A stretch of 64,000 nucleotides of DNA from Clostridium uliginosum (GTDB taxonomy: Bacteria > Bacillota > Clostridia > Clostridiales > Clostridiaceae). The notes under the pieces were generated by a model. The model saw nothing but the letters and a program-made list of their open reading frames with translations, searched no databases and was not told the origin of the DNA. How positions within the stretch are numbered: position 1 is the stretch's first letter; each line of letters opens with the position of its first letter. Position numbers and translations under genes: made by a program. The stretch lies in assembly GCF_900112485.1 (NCBI RefSeq), contig NZ_FOMG01000019.1, forward strand, positions 16,066 through 80,065, written 5' to 3'. This document shows, piece by piece, positions 1 to 8,978 of the stretch.

Positions 1-431
1 GATTGTTGCACCATTATGTGACCTGTAATAAATACCGTTCTTATTTTTGTTTGTTTTCTAAACAATACTAAAACTATATTAAAAATGAATGCTATTAAAA
101 GTACCATCATCATTAGTGAAAATGATCTACCTATATTTTCTATAGCTGATTGTGCTGCCGTTTGTCCGAAGTAAGGATCTATAACAGCTGCCGTTAAATT
201 AAAACGATCTTTTAATCCTGCCAGTATTGGTCTAAAATTACTTACCAATCCACCAGCTGCTACATTAAGGATTAAATAACCAACTATTGCTTTTATAAAT
301 CCTGCTATAGCTTCATAAATTGGACGTTTTAATAATAAATAACCTATTAGTACTATAAAACCAATAAAAAATGCTGGGTTAGTCAAAATATTAACCTGGA
401 AAAACTTCCATATCGACATTAGTATATCCAT
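1..431 (-). CDS. ulaA: PTS ascorbate-type transporter IIC subunit, partial
   Basis: The gene runs off the left edge of the window, so only about the first 143 residues are visible. The reverse-strand ATG ends at 431 and has an AGGGGGAATT ribosome binding site just upstream. The translation is hydrophobic, and segments such as GYLLLKRPIYEAIAGF, VGYLILNVAAGGLVSNFRP and NLTAAVIDPYFGQTAAQ match what I know of UlaA-type IIC permeases. UlaA is the membrane channel that imports L-ascorbate while it is phosphorylated. It is transcribed with the IIA and UlaG genes upstream of it. No IIB gene lies between IIA and IIC, so IIB is probably beyond the edge. Substrate assignment rests on the family and on the neighbouring lactonase. 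Confidence 0.85.
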   Translation of the reverse strand, partial: MDILMSIWKFFQVNILTNPAFFIGFIVLIGYLLLKRPIYEAIAGFIKAIVGYLILNVAAGGLVSNFRPILAGLKDRFNLTAAVIDPYFGQTAAQSAIENIGRSFSLMMMVLLIAFIFNIVLVLFRKQTKIRTVFITGHIMVQQ

Positions 432-516
432 TTTTAATTCCCCCTAATAATTTAATAAAATTATTCTTTTTTTAAATTGAATCCTTTAATCTTATTATTT
501 TTATCCTATTGTTTTG

Positions 517-975
517 TTATACTGATTTTTCTTCTGTAATTTTAAGTATTTCTTCTAAATCTTCTACACTTTTAGCTTGAAGTAATTTCTTCACAATGGT
601 TTCATCATCTATTAACTCAACCATATTAGATAAATTTTCTAGGTGTATGTTATTATCAGTTGATGCTAATACAAAAAATAATTGTGCATCTTGTTCTGGA
701 TCATCACTAAAATGAACTGGTTTTTCAGTTTTCATAAAACAAATTGATGTTTCATTAACACCTACACCTTCTTGTGCATGTGGTATACATATATTTGGTG
801 CTATAACTATATATGGTCCATATTTTTTCACGTTTGCTATTATTGAATCTACATAAGATGCATCTATCGCGCCTTCTTTTATTAAAGGTTTACATGCTGC
901 TTCAACTGCATCCTCCCAATTTTCAAATCCTTCATGAAATGAATATCTTTTTTTCTCAATTAATCCTTTTAACAT
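517..975 (-). CDS. ulaC: PTS IIA subunit, ascorbate/mannitol-fructose type
   Basis: 152-residue cytoplasmic phosphocarrier of the PTS. The motif NICIPHAQEG places the phosphorylated histidine at about His66, and a second conserved histidine lies near residue 111 (NNIHLENL), as in the mannitol/fructose-like IIA fold. A longer in-frame start exists at 1017, but the ATG at 975 has an AGGGGGAAG ribosome binding site at proper spacing and begins a typical IIA N-terminus (MLKGLIEKKR), so I chose it. The gene lies 64 bases after ulaG and 85 bases before the IIC gene on the same strand. Known role: it passes phosphate from HPr to the IIB subunit. Confidence 0.88.
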   Translation of the reverse strand: MLKGLIEKKRYSFHEGFENWEDAVEAACKPLIKEGAIDASYVDSIIANVKKYGPYIVIAPNICIPHAQEGVGVNETSICFMKTEKPVHFSDDPEQDAQLFFVLASTDNNIHLENLSNMVELIDDETIVKKLLQAKSVEDLEEILKITEEKSV

Positions 976-1039
976 AATCTTCTTCCCCCTATTTTTAAAT
1001 GGAGGGCTAAAGAACATCTTAGCCCTCTTTGAATATTCC

Positions 1040-2104
1040 TTATAAGAATGATGTATATGGTAAATTTATTTCAGTTTCAAAGCAATCATCAAATCCTCTT
1101 GGATAATGATATTCTCTCTTTTCATTATCTACTGGGAATGTGAATTTTCCTCCTACTTGCCATATAAATGGGTTGAAGTTATATTGTAATCTATCTTTCT
1201 TCATATCAAATAATACTAATATTTCCTTTGTATCTGCTTGAAAATTTGACCAAATATCATGATGGAATGGAATAACAACTTTTGTATTTAATGATTCTGC
1301 CATTCTTAAGATATCTACTGATGTCATTTTATCTGTAATTCCTCTTGGATTTTCTCCATATGATCCTAATGCAACATCAATTTTATGTTCATTTCCATGT
1401 TTTGCATAATAATTTGAATAATGTGAATCTCCACTATGATAAAGATTTCCACCTGGAGTTTTTATTAAATAGTTAACTGCTTTAATATCCATATTAATTG
1501 GCATTGTTCCTCTTAAATCTCCTTCTGGAGGTGCTGTAATTAATGCTGTTCTATCAAATGCTTCTAATGCAACTATTTCTATATCTTTAACTTTTACTGT
1601 ATCTCCTGGTTTAACAACGATACATCTTTCCTTTGGCACTCCCCATCCAATCCATTTATCTACACATGCTTGTGGTCCAATGAATGGAATACTTTCATCA
1701 CAATTTTGCATAACTGCAGCTGCAACGTTTACATCAATATGATCATTATGATCATGTGTTGATAAAACCGCATCTATTTCTTTAATGCCAAATGGATCTA
1801 ATACAAAAGGTGCTACTCTTAAATTTGGTTGAAGTTTCTTTCCTCCACACATTCTAGCCATTTGGTGTTCTGAATTTATATATGGATTTGCTTTTGTCTT
1901 CTTTCCACTTCCACACCAAAAATCTATACATATATTTGTACTTCCTTCTGATTTAACCCATATTCCTGTACATCCTAACCACCACATTGAAAAAGTACCC
2001 GGTTTTACATTTTCTTGTGCTATCTCTTCATTTAACCAAGTTCCCCATTCTGGAAAAGTATTAAGTATCCATGATTCTCTTGTTATTTTTTCTACTTGTG
2101 ACAT
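1040..2104 (-). CDS. ulaG: L-ascorbate-6-phosphate lactonase UlaG
   Basis: 354 residues, the usual length for UlaG. It has the metallo-beta-lactamase fold signature [10 protein letters not shown] at about residues 115-124, which binds the catalytic metal, and a further YHSGDSHYS segment past residue 220. UlaG hydrolyses L-ascorbate-6-phosphate to 3-keto-L-gulonate-6-phosphate, the first cytosolic step after PTS import. It is the first gene of the operon, and a TTGAAT/TAATAT promoter lies upstream at 2265-2293. The start follows an AGGGGGAAATGAAAA leader. The neighbouring PTS genes support the ascorbate assignment, although some UlaG homologues act on other lactones. Confidence 0.9.
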   Translation of the reverse strand: MSQVEKITRESWILNTFPEWGTWLNEEIAQENVKPGTFSMWWLGCTGIWVKSEGSTNICIDFWCGSGKKTKANPYINSEHQMARMCGGKKLQPNLRVAPFVLDPFGIKEIDAVLSTHDHNDHIDVNVAAAVMQNCDESIPFIGPQACVDKWIGWGVPKERCIVVKPGDTVKVKDIEIVALEAFDRTALITAPPEGDLRGTMPINMDIKAVNYLIKTPGGNLYHSGDSHYSNYYAKHGNEHKIDVALGSYGENPRGITDKMTSVDILRMAESLNTKVVIPFHHDIWSNFQADTKEILVLFDMKKDRLQYNFNPFIWQVGGKFTFPVDNEKREYHYPRGFDDCFETEINLPYTSFL

Positions 2105-2205
2105 TTTTCATTTCCCCCTAAAAATTATATTTATTTTATGTATGTTGTGTATGTTGTTTCTAAATTTTAATATTCTAATTTTATTTTTACCTTGAACCTT
2201 ATGTT

Positions 2206-2350
2206 TTGAATGTTTTGAACCTTTGTTTTTTCGTTTATTGAATGTTTTGTTTGTTTATGACTTTATATTACATCAATAGTTCATTTAATTCAAGCTTTTT
2301 TTGAATTATTTTAATATTTTTTATTATATTTGAATTTTTTGAATGTTTGG
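2206..2350. promoter_or_regulatory. Divergent ula/deoR control region with three direct operator-like repeats
   Basis: The gap between ulaG and the regulator holds three copies of TTGAATGTTTTG or a one-base variant, at 2206-2217, 2238-2249 and 2339-2350. The first two are spaced 32 bases apart, about three helical turns, and lie just downstream of the ulaG promoter; the third abuts the regulator's -35 box. DeoR-family repressors often bind direct repeats, so these are likely operators for the adjacent regulator. The repeats are seen directly; their role is inferred. Confidence 0.6.
2265..2293 (-). promoter_or_regulatory. Promoter of the ulaG operon
   Basis: On the minus strand TTGAAT (2288-2293) and TAATAT (2265-2270) are separated by exactly 17 bases, a good vegetative promoter. 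Transcription would begin near 2258, immediately before the first two operator-like repeats. Confidence 0.6.
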
Positions 2351-2351
2351 A

Positions 2352-2380
2352 TTGAACTTTATGATTATTTGCATTATAAT
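2352..2380 (+). promoter_or_regulatory. Promoter of the DeoR-family regulator
   Basis: TTGAAC (2352-2357) and TATAAT (2375-2380) with a 17-base spacer. It abuts the third operator-like repeat, which suggests autoregulation. Confidence 0.65.
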
Positions 2381-2457
2381 AAGAATAACAAAGTAAGTAA
2401 AACTTCTTTAAATAATAAAATTAAATATAAAAATATTAGGTAAAGGTGACGATAGAT

Positions 2458-3270
2458 ATGAAAAAGACACAAAGCATAGTCTCTAAAAGGAGAGATAAAA
2501 TTTTAGAATATTTAAAAACAAATGAAACAATTAGTACTAACGAATTAGCAGAAAGATTGCAAATTTCTCCTCTTACCTTAAGAAGAGATTTGCAAGCATT
2601 AGATGAGGAAGGTTTAATAATAAGATATTATGGTGGCGCAAAATTATTAAATAATGCAGATACTGATATTGATAATAAAAATATCATTGAAGAAAAAGAT
2701 ATCAATTTAAAACGTAATCTCAAAAAAAATTGTATTGCAAAATATGCCGCTGATTTAATACAAGATGGAGATACAATATTTATAAATTCAAGTTCCACAG
2801 CACTTTTAATATTAAAATATTTGGATTCTAAAAGAGTTAATGTTGTGACTAACAATGGTAAGGTACTTCAATCAACTATTGGTCCTAATATTGAATTAGT
2901 GTTAACTGGAGGGCAAGTTTATGAAAGAAAACAATCTTTAGTTGGTGAATTTGCCACTTATATACTTTCTAAAATAACGGCTGATAAATGTTTCTTAGGG
3001 GTTAGTGGTATCGCTTCTGATTCTGGAATAAGTACTTCAGTACTTCAAGAAACATTAATAAATCATGAAATGATAAATCGTTGTAGCGGTCCAGTATATA
3101 TTTTATCTGATAGTTCAAAAGTAGGTAGACATCACAATTTCTCTAGTGGAGATATAAATGAAATCACTCATCTTATTACTGATTGTGATATTGAACAAAA
3201 AGAAATTAAGAATTTTGAAGACAAAGGTATTAATGTAACAACTATAGACTATACAAAATCAATTGATTAG
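2458..3270 (+). CDS. DeoR-family transcriptional regulator, UlaR-like
   Basis: 270 residues. The N-terminus is a DeoR-type winged helix-turn-helix (ISTNELAERLQISPLTLRRDL), and the rest is a DeoR sugar-phosphate sensor domain (VVTNNG, LTGGQVYERKQSLVGEFA, FLGVSGI). A GTG start at 2446 is possible, but AAAGGTG (2442-2448) is placed correctly for the ATG at 2458. The gene is divergent from the ascorbate operon and shares operator-like repeats with it, so it most likely represses that operon in response to a phosphorylated intermediate. The ligand cannot be read from sequence. Confidence 0.87.
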   Translation: MKKTQSIVSKRRDKILEYLKTNETISTNELAERLQISPLTLRRDLQALDEEGLIIRYYGGAKLLNNADTDIDNKNIIEEKDINLKRNLKKNCIAKYAADLIQDGDTIFINSSSTALLILKYLDSKRVNVVTNNGKVLQSTIGPNIELVLTGGQVYERKQSLVGEFATYILSKITADKCFLGVSGIASDSGISTSVLQETLINHEMINRCSGPVYILSDSSKVGRHHNFSSGDINEITHLITDCDIEQKEIKNFEDKGINVTTIDYTKSID

Positions 3271-3274
3271 TCCC

Positions 3275-3357
3275 AAAAAGAAATAGAATTTATACTTACG
3301 CAAGATGCATTAATAAATTTTTTATTAGAGTTTCATCATTTTAGGGTGAAAAAGTGC
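3275..3357 (+). repeat. Family B hairpin repeat, left half only
   Basis: Starts AAAAAGAAATAG and continues with the ATTAGAGTTTCATCATTTTAG segment typical of family B, then breaks off. It sits next to a fuller copy at 3384-3738, so two copies lie in tandem. Confidence 0.7.
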
Positions 3358-3383
3358 TTCATTTGCTTACAGTTCATCTCCAA

Positions 3384-3738
3384 AAAGAAATAGGGATAAG
3401 TCTTTTACTAAATATTGCATCAAAAAATTTCTTATTAGAGTTTCATCATTTTAAAGGTGAAAAGTGTTACTGTCTGAGAGAATTTGTCTCGAGTTTAACA
3501 CTTTTCAGTTTTGAAATGATAGACAACTCTTATAAGAAATTTTCTGCAATACGAAGTAAGGCACATTAAAATAAATAACAAGTCAGTATGCTGGTCTATT
3601 TTGCGTCATACTGCGTCGGTAAAGTCATCCCATAGCCTGCTATGAGATGACTTTATCTCCTTGTCTTACACAAAATATACGTCGTATCTTTGACTTGTTA
3701 TTTTCTTTAATATGCCTAAATACTTATCCCTATTTCTT
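3384..3738 (+). repeat. Family B hairpin repeat carrying a nested family A element
   Basis: The ends are AGAAATAGGGATAAG and CTTATCCCTATTTCT. The apical part (3460-3505) pairs AAAAGTGTTA with TAACACTTTT around the conserved strands ACTGTCTGAG and CGAGTTT. A family A element occupies 3560-3716 with TAA on both sides; the intact family B copy at 9026-9220 shows the uninserted sequence. This explains the whole 495-base gap after the regulator; I see no gene in it. Confidence 0.85.
3560..3716 (+). mobile_element. Family A MITE-like element (157 bp) nested in family B
   Basis: Begins GGCACATTAAAATAAATAAC and ends with the near-inverse TTATTTTCTTTAATATGCC; flanked by TAA/TAA. Internal stem TAAAGTCATC/GATGACTTTA. 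The matching empty site in another family B copy shows a 3-bp target duplication. Confidence 0.85.
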
Positions 3739-3742
3739 AAAA

Positions 3743-3766
3743 ACACATCTATCTTTTGAATGTGCC
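3743..3766 (-). repeat. Family A end fragment at the aminopeptidase stop codon
   Basis: On the minus strand the sequence GGAATTTAGGCACATTC joins the gene end to a family A end. The TTA plus first G of the element form the TAG stop codon. Confidence 0.6.
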
Positions 3767-5055
3767 TAAATTCCATAGAATTCTGTAAATGCTTTTATTG
3801 TGTATTCATTATCTTTTACTGCTGCTAATTCCCTTACTGAATGCATACTAAGAAGTGGTGCACCCATATCTATTACTGGAATGTTTAATTTTGAAGCTGT
3901 TATTGGTCCTATTGTTGTTCCACCCTTTACATCTGATCTATTTACAAATTCTTGACATGGAACTTCTGCTTTGTTACAAACTTCTTTAAATATTGAAGCT
4001 GCATAACTATCTGTTGAATAGCTTCCTGATGCTGCAATTTTTATTACTGGACCTTTTCCAAGCATTGGTCTACTTGTTGGATCATGTTTTTCAATATAAT
4101 TTGGATGAAGTGCATGTGCTAAATCTGCTGAAATCATCACTGAATTTGATAATGTTCTCTTAAAGTCTTCTCTATCTTTTCCTAAAGCTAATGTAATTCT
4201 TTCTAATATATTTTCTAATAATGAAGAATTTGCTCCTTGAGCTGTTAGACTTCCTATTTCTTCATTATCTAATGCAACTAATACTTTTGTCGCTTTAGTT
4301 TTATTGCTTTGCAAAAGTCCTTTTAGTCCTGCAAAAACCATCCAAAGGTCATCTAATCTGCCTGATGATATAAATTCCTCTTCCATACCAATTATTGATC
4401 CTTTTTCAAATTCATATAAAAACAAATCAAAATCTAAGATTTCTTTTTGCTCTACATTCAAACTTTGTGCTATTAATTTTATTAAATATCCATCTTTTTC
4501 TAATTTATCATTTGCCATTGTAAGTAGTGGTAATGTATCTTTTTGCTTGTTGTATTCATATCCTTCATTAATAGTTCTATTCATATGAATTGCTAAACTT
4601 GGTATTATTAAAACTGGCTTTTTTAAATCAACTAATTCTACTCTTGGCTTTAATGGAGTTTTTCCTTTTAATGTAACTCTACCTGCAATTGATAATGGTC
4701 TATCAAACCATGTGCTAAGTATTGCTCCACCATAAACTTCTGTGTTTAATTTTAAATAATGTCCTTCTACTTGCATTTCTGCTTTTGGCTTTATTCTAAA
4801 TCCTGGTGAATCTGTATGAGCTCCTATTAATCTAAAGCCTTCTTCTTCTATGTTTCCATTACCTATTTCAAATGCTATTATTGCAGATTGATTTTTCATT
4901 ACATAGTATTTGTTTCCTTGTTTTAAATCCCATTTATCGCATTCCTTAACTTCCTGATATCCTTCTTTATCTAGAATATTCTTTACTTCGTAAGCTCCAT
5001 GAAATGCACTTTTACTGTCATTTATAAAATCTAATAATTCTGTTGTTATACTCAC
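3766..5055 (-). CDS. M18 family aminopeptidase
   Basis: 429 residues, the normal length for bacterial M18 (aspartyl aminopeptidase/ApeB-like) zinc peptidases. Metal-binding motifs are visible: GAHTDSPG (about 78-85), SSGRLDDLWM, ALDNEEIGS and a late MHSVREL. These cytosolic enzymes remove N-terminal, often acidic, residues from peptides and form dodecamers. The start is GTG at 5055, supported by TAGGGGGAAATCATT upstream. The stop codon is created at the junction with a family A fragment. It appears monocistronic, with repeat-filled gaps on both sides. Confidence 0.92.
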   Translation of the reverse strand: MSITTELLDFINDSKSAFHGAYEVKNILDKEGYQEVKECDKWDLKQGNKYYVMKNQSAIIAFEIGNGNIEEEGFRLIGAHTDSPGFRIKPKAEMQVEGHYLKLNTEVYGGAILSTWFDRPLSIAGRVTLKGKTPLKPRVELVDLKKPVLIIPSLAIHMNRTINEGYEYNKQKDTLPLLTMANDKLEKDGYLIKLIAQSLNVEQKEILDFDLFLYEFEKGSIIGMEEEFISSGRLDDLWMVFAGLKGLLQSNKTKATKVLVALDNEEIGSLTAQGANSSLLENILERITLALGKDREDFKRTLSNSVMISADLAHALHPNYIEKHDPTSRPMLGKGPVIKIAASGSYSTDSYAASIFKEVCNKAEVPCQEFVNRSDVKGGTTIGPITASKLNIPVIDMGAPLLSMHSVRELAAVKDNEYTIKAFTEFYGI

Positions 5056-5102
5056 AATGATTTCCCCCTATTTTTTAATATATTGATTTATTTTAATTAA
5101 AA

Positions 5103-5175
5103 GTTGATATTGTAATATAAACTTCATCGTCCATGAGCTTTATATTACAATATCAACACTATACTAAACCATAGC
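5103..5175. repeat. Family C hairpin (19-bp perfect arms)
   Basis: GTTGATATTGTAATATAAA (5103-5121) is exactly complementary to 5139-5157, and the right flank runs on into the family C end ...AACCATAGC. The rest of the 325-base gap (5056-5380) holds a family A left end at 5198 and an internal family A fragment at about 5293-5330; no gene is seen. Confidence 0.75.
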
Positions 5176-5380
5176 GTAATATATTTCTTTTCTATAAGGC
5201 ACATGAAAATAATATGTCTAACTACATTACTATTACCTACTAAATAGTATCAAATTATACTGTTTTTATCAAATCTTCCTATTAAGTATTCTAAAAATAA
5301 CAAGTCAATATTATAGTCTATTTTACAAATACTTTTTAGTGTATTAAACTATACTTATTGTGTATGATTGGAGTGATTTT

Positions 5381-6556
5381 ATGTTTTGTGAATTTCTAGT
5401 TAATACGTTTATTAAAGATAATTCTAATATAAAAGACGATAAGGTTAGAAATTCTTATGGAATTCTTGGTGGAGTTATTGGAATTCTTATAAATGTAATT
5501 CTTTTTTCAATTAAACTTTCTGTTGGATTTTTTGCATCAAGTATTGCTATCATTGTAGATGCTTTTAACAATTTATCTGATGCTGCATCTTCTTTTATTA
5601 CGATTTTAGGCTTTAAACTTGCAAGCAAACCTGCCGATAAGGAACATCCTTTTGGACATGGACGAATTGAATATTTTTCAGCTTTAATTGTAGCTTTTAT
5701 GGTTATGCTGGTTGGACTTCAATTTATTAAATCTTCAATTACAAGAATTATGAATCCTGAAATAGTTAGATTTGAGGTTATTCCTTTCATCTTACTTTTA
5801 GTTTCTATTTTTCTTAAAATTTGGCTTTCAACATTTAATAAATTCGTAGGCAATAGAATTGATTCAGCTGCTTTAAAAGCTGCTGCTGTAGATGCTTTAG
5901 GCGATGTATTTACTTCTAGTTGTGTTGCTATATCATTCTTTGCATCAATGTTTACTTCTGTCCCAATAGATGGTTTCATTGGACTTATAGTTGCAGGATT
6001 TATTGTTTATTCAGGTTTTTCTTTAATTAAAGATACTCTAAATCCTCTTTTAGGAGAAGCTCCTGATCCTAAACTTGTTAATGAAATTATTGATAAAGTC
6101 TTATCTTATAAAAATATCGTAGGTGTACATGATTTGATAGTTCATAATTATGGTCCTGGCAAATGTATGTCTTCTATTCACGCTGAAATACCATCTAATA
6201 TTGATATAATGAAAATACATGAAATTATAGATAAAGCAGAAAGGGAAATTTCAGAAGAACTTAAAATTTACTTAGTAATCCATATGGATCCAATATGCAT
6301 TATTGAAGGTGAAGTCAAAGAAGCTCATGATGAAATCTTAGAGCTTATAGAAGAATATGAATATATCGACTCTATTCATGACTTTAGAATAGTTGGTGAA
6401 GGACAAGTTAAGAATCTTATCTTTGATATTGTTCTTAATTCTTCTCTTAAAGAAACATTAACTGATGAAGAAGTTATTAATAAAGTAACATCCAGAGTTA
6501 AATTACTACACCCTAAATATAACTGCGTAATAACTTTAGATAAACACTTCCTTTAA
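5381..6556 (+). CDS. Cation diffusion facilitator (CDF) family transporter
   Basis: 391 residues with about six membrane segments in the first 215 and a cytoplasmic C-terminal domain. The metal-site pattern DAFNNLSD (D60, D67) and the second site VDALGD are typical of CDF proteins, which export divalent metals (zinc, manganese, iron, cobalt) in exchange for protons. The C-terminal part (IVGVHDLIVHNYGPGK) is the dimerisation domain. It is longer than the usual 290-300 residues because of extra C-terminal sequence. A GTG start at 5360 is possible, but TTGGAGTG is correctly spaced for ATG 5381. The metal specificity cannot be read. Confidence 0.9.
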   Translation: MFCEFLVNTFIKDNSNIKDDKVRNSYGILGGVIGILINVILFSIKLSVGFFASSIAIIVDAFNNLSDAASSFITILGFKLASKPADKEHPFGHGRIEYFSALIVAFMVMLVGLQFIKSSITRIMNPEIVRFEVIPFILLLVSIFLKIWLSTFNKFVGNRIDSAALKAAAVDALGDVFTSSCVAISFFASMFTSVPIDGFIGLIVAGFIVYSGFSLIKDTLNPLLGEAPDPKLVNEIIDKVLSYKNIVGVHDLIVHNYGPGKCMSSIHAEIPSNIDIMKIHEIIDKAEREISEELKIYLVIHMDPICIIEGEVKEAHDEILELIEEYEYIDSIHDFRIVGEGQVKNLIFDIVLNSSLKETLTDEEVINKVTSRVKLLHPKYNCVITLDKHFL

Positions 6557-6606
6557 CTTAGTAATTTAAAAGAAATAACTCTAAATGCTAAAATCAGCTA
6601 TTTTAA

Positions 6607-6625
6607 GGCATATGAAATAAACCTA
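6607..6625. repeat. Family A end fragment
   Basis: TAA followed by GGCATATGAAATAAACC, a family A left end with no matching right end. Confidence 0.5.
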
Positions 6626-6682
6626 AAGCATAACTTTATCTTAGCACTAATTACCTATTATTAAAAATTAGGGGGAATAATA

Positions 6683-7549
6683 ATGAAATGTCCACATTGT
6701 GGAAAAGATTTAGGAATTACTAATAACAATACTTATGAAAATGATAATAGTTACAACAAAAATACTAATAATATAAATGATAAAATTGACTACAATAAAC
6801 ATCCAAACTTAAATAAAAGTACTAATCAATATAATTACTCTTTTAATGAAAATAATATTGATATAACAGATGAAGAATTCATTGCTTTTGTTGGAGATAA
6901 AAAAAAGGACTATTACTTAGAAAAATTCAACATATTTAAGACTGATAATAAATTTGGTTCTTGGAATTGGCCAGCTTTTTTATTTTCTAGTTGTTGGTTA
7001 TTATATAGAAAAATGTATCTTCCTGGTATACTATTACTCTGTTTAAAAATATTTATTGCCATGTTGTTACCTTTCTTTTTAGGTATTGTAAGTTTTATTG
7101 TATCTATTTTAATGGGTATATTCGGAAATAATCTTTATATTAGGCATGTAAATAAAAGAATTAAAAAGATTAAAAATAATTCTTATAATATAAAAAGAGA
7201 ATATTATTTTAGACATATTCGTTTTAAAGGTGAAACTAATATAGTAGCAGCTTTTATTTCTGCATTTATTTATTTAATAATTATGCTATTATTAATGACT
7301 TTCACAATTGCAAAGTATTCTAATTATTATAACCATTCATCAAAACATTACTATAATAATAATAACAACAATAATAATAACAATAATAATAATAATAATA
7401 ATAATAATAGATATGATAATCATTCATCTAATGATGATAAGTTTAATGAATTCGATGATAACTACGATAATGACTCTGATAATGATGATTCTGATGAACT
7501 TTACAATAAATATGATGTTCCAATAGATTCGCCAATACATAATTACTAA
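6683..7549 (+). CDS. DUF2628-type membrane protein with Asn/Asp-rich tail
   Basis: 288 residues. It starts with a half zinc-ribbon (MKCPHCGKDLG), then an Asn-rich linker. Next comes a DUF2628-like membrane part (GSWNWPAFLFSSCWLLYRKMY) with hydrophobic segments at roughly 100-150 and 195-215. The tail contains 18 consecutive asparagines, encoded by AAT/AAC triplets at 7355-7408, followed by an Asp/Asn-rich end. A GGGGGAATAATA ribosome binding site fixes the start. Proteins of this type are common in Firmicutes, but I know no defined function. The triplet run is likely to vary in length between strains. A terminator follows at 7561-7606. Confidence 0.75.
   Translation: MKCPHCGKDLGITNNNTYENDNSYNKNTNNINDKIDYNKHPNLNKSTNQYNYSFNENNIDITDEEFIAFVGDKKKDYYLEKFNIFKTDNKFGSWNWPAFLFSSCWLLYRKMYLPGILLLCLKIFIAMLLPFFLGIVSFIVSILMGIFGNNLYIRHVNKRIKKIKNNSYNIKREYYFRHIRFKGETNIVAAFISAFIYLIIMLLLMTFTIAKYSNYYNHSSKHYYNNNNNNNNNNNNNNNNNNRYDNHSSNDDKFNEFDDNYDNDSDNDDSDELYNKYDVPIDSPIHNY
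7355..7408 (+). repeat. AAT/AAC trinucleotide repeat inside a coding region
   Basis: Eighteen in-frame Asn codons in a row in the DUF2628 protein; prone to in-frame length change. Confidence 0.9.
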
Positions 7550-7560
7550 AAATTTTTAAA

Positions 7561-7606
7561 AAATACCATCTTAGAGAGAAGTTTACCTCTGAGGTGGTAT
7601 TTCTTT
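7561..7606 (+). terminator. Terminator after the DUF2628 gene
   Basis: AAATACCATCTTAGAG and CTCTGAGGTGGTATTT form a stem about 15 bp long, followed by TTCTTTG. It lies 12 bases after the stop codon. Confidence 0.8.
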
Positions 7607-7618
7607 GTATTAATTACG

Positions 7619-7710
7619 CTATGTTTTAGAAAAGTGTTTATATTATTATATAATAGACCAGTATGTTCGTCTATTTTGCATCTTTGGTCTATTATTTTTT
7701 TTCATGTGCC
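7619..7710. repeat. Family C left end fused to a family A right end
   Basis: CTATGTTTTAGAAAAGTGTTTATAT (family C like) is joined to AATAGACCAGTATG...TTCATGTGCC (family A inner part and right end, then TTA). The left end of family A is absent, so this is a composite remnant. Confidence 0.55.
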
Positions 7711-7895
7711 TTATACTTTATTAAAATGTAACAAATGTACATAATGTAAATATTATATATTATATAGTCATTTTTATATTTGGTGGAGTTGTGTAGATAT
7801 CCATTTACGATTAGAAGAACTTATCTACGGTATAGTGCCTATTATCACACACTTTTTATAAGATATGAGTATTACAACTAATAAACATCAGATAA

Positions 7896-8119
7896 GGCAC
7901 AATCAAAAAAATAACAAGTACATTTGCCAGCCTATTTCCCATCATAGGAAGCTCGATTCGCATACGCTCACTGAGTAAGCGATTTACACAAAATCATAGA
8001 TTTTGGTTCTCTGCTCATCGGCAAATTGAACTAATAGGCCTGCTATGAGAGCAATTCATCTCCTTGCCTGATGAAAAATATCCATTGCAACTTTGGACTT
8101 GTTATTTATTTTCATGTGC
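7896..8119. mobile_element. Family A element, long form (224 bp)
   Basis: Begins GGCACAATCAAAAAAATAAC and ends TTATTTATTTTCATGTGC; flanked by TAA/TAA. The interior is longer and more GC-rich than in most copies. An open frame runs from it into the PAP2 gene but has no ribosome binding site. With the composite remnant at 7619 it accounts for most of the 598-base gap; 7711-7895 holds nothing I recognise. Confidence 0.75.
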
Positions 8120-8147
8120 TAAATTATTTATAAAAGGAGATTTGATT

Positions 8148-8954
8148 ATGTGTGAAAATTTTAATCTTTTAGATAATTGTACTTTACAAAGTTTTAATAA
8201 ATGGTCACAAATTCCTTATCCTGAACAAACTAAAGTCTATCATGGAATTGATCCAACAGCAGGTTCTTGGCCTTTATATTATTTTAAAAATCAAGGTAAT
8301 GGAGTATTTACAACTCTTGATGGATCACCTATTTCATGGGAAATCATGAATCCAAGTAATGTGAATTTCATAGAAGAGCTTAAAGAGGTTCAGTATGTAC
8401 AAGCTCATATAACAGAAGAACAAATTAAGATAGCTAAATATTGGGGAAATGGAGTACCATTAAATCAAATTATACCAATTGCACTTCAATTAATAAACAC
8501 TTATAAAATAACTCCACCTAAATCGGCTAGAATACTATCATCTGTTGGAAATACCCTTAATGATGCATTTATATTAACTTGGTACTTTAAATATTTATGG
8601 GATTATCCAAGACCTTGTCAATTAGATAGAAGCCTAAACACAATATTAGCCACTCCTCAATTTCCAACTTATCCCTCTGGTCATTCAGTAGTATCATCTG
8701 CCTCAGCAGTAATTTTATCGTATTACTTTCCAAAAGAAAAAAGTAAGCTTTATGCCTTAGCACAAGAAGCTTCAATTTCACGACTTTACGGTGGAATACA
8801 CTTTAGATCAGATTTATCACAAGGAATAAGACTTGGAAAACAAATAGGAAGACTTGTAGTTACAGAACTCAAAAAAGAAGCTGACAAAGATGGAGTAATG
8901 GTAGATGTACCAAGATTAGATTTTTTAGATGCACCTATAATTCCTAAATACTAA
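8148..8954 (+). CDS. PAP2-type phosphatase / vanadium haloperoxidase-like protein
   Basis: 268 residues. The three phosphatase motifs of the PAP2/vanadium-haloperoxidase superfamily are all present: KYLWDYPRP (Kx6RP), TYPSGHS (PSGH) and SRLYGGIHFRSD (SRx5HxxxD). There is no clear signal peptide or set of membrane helices, so it resembles the soluble haloperoxidase-like branch rather than lipid phosphatases. Substrate unknown. A start at 8064 lies inside a family A repeat; ATG 8148 with AAAAGGAGA upstream is clearly better. A terminator follows. Confidence 0.85.
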   Translation: MCENFNLLDNCTLQSFNKWSQIPYPEQTKVYHGIDPTAGSWPLYYFKNQGNGVFTTLDGSPISWEIMNPSNVNFIEELKEVQYVQAHITEEQIKIAKYWGNGVPLNQIIPIALQLINTYKITPPKSARILSSVGNTLNDAFILTWYFKYLWDYPRPCQLDRSLNTILATPQFPTYPSGHSVVSSASAVILSYYFPKEKSKLYALAQEASISRLYGGIHFRSDLSQGIRLGKQIGRLVVTELKKEADKDGVMVDVPRLDFLDAPIIPKY

Positions 8955-8978
8955 ATACTCCTCTACAAGTTATTAAAA

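Noticed and set aside
432..516. A ulaB (IIB) gene between IIA and IIC
   Set aside because: The gap is only 85 bases and has no open frame; IIB is probably beyond the window edge.
3354..3569. 71-codon plus-strand frame
   Set aside because: Lies entirely within family B and family A repeat sequence.
5360..5380. GTG start for the CDF transporter at 5360
   Set aside because: The TTGGAGTG site is spaced for ATG 5381, and the extra residues are not typical of the family.
7308..7526. Second frame in the DUF2628 gene, Ile/Thr-rich
   Set aside because: Out-of-frame reading of the AAT/AAC triplet run.
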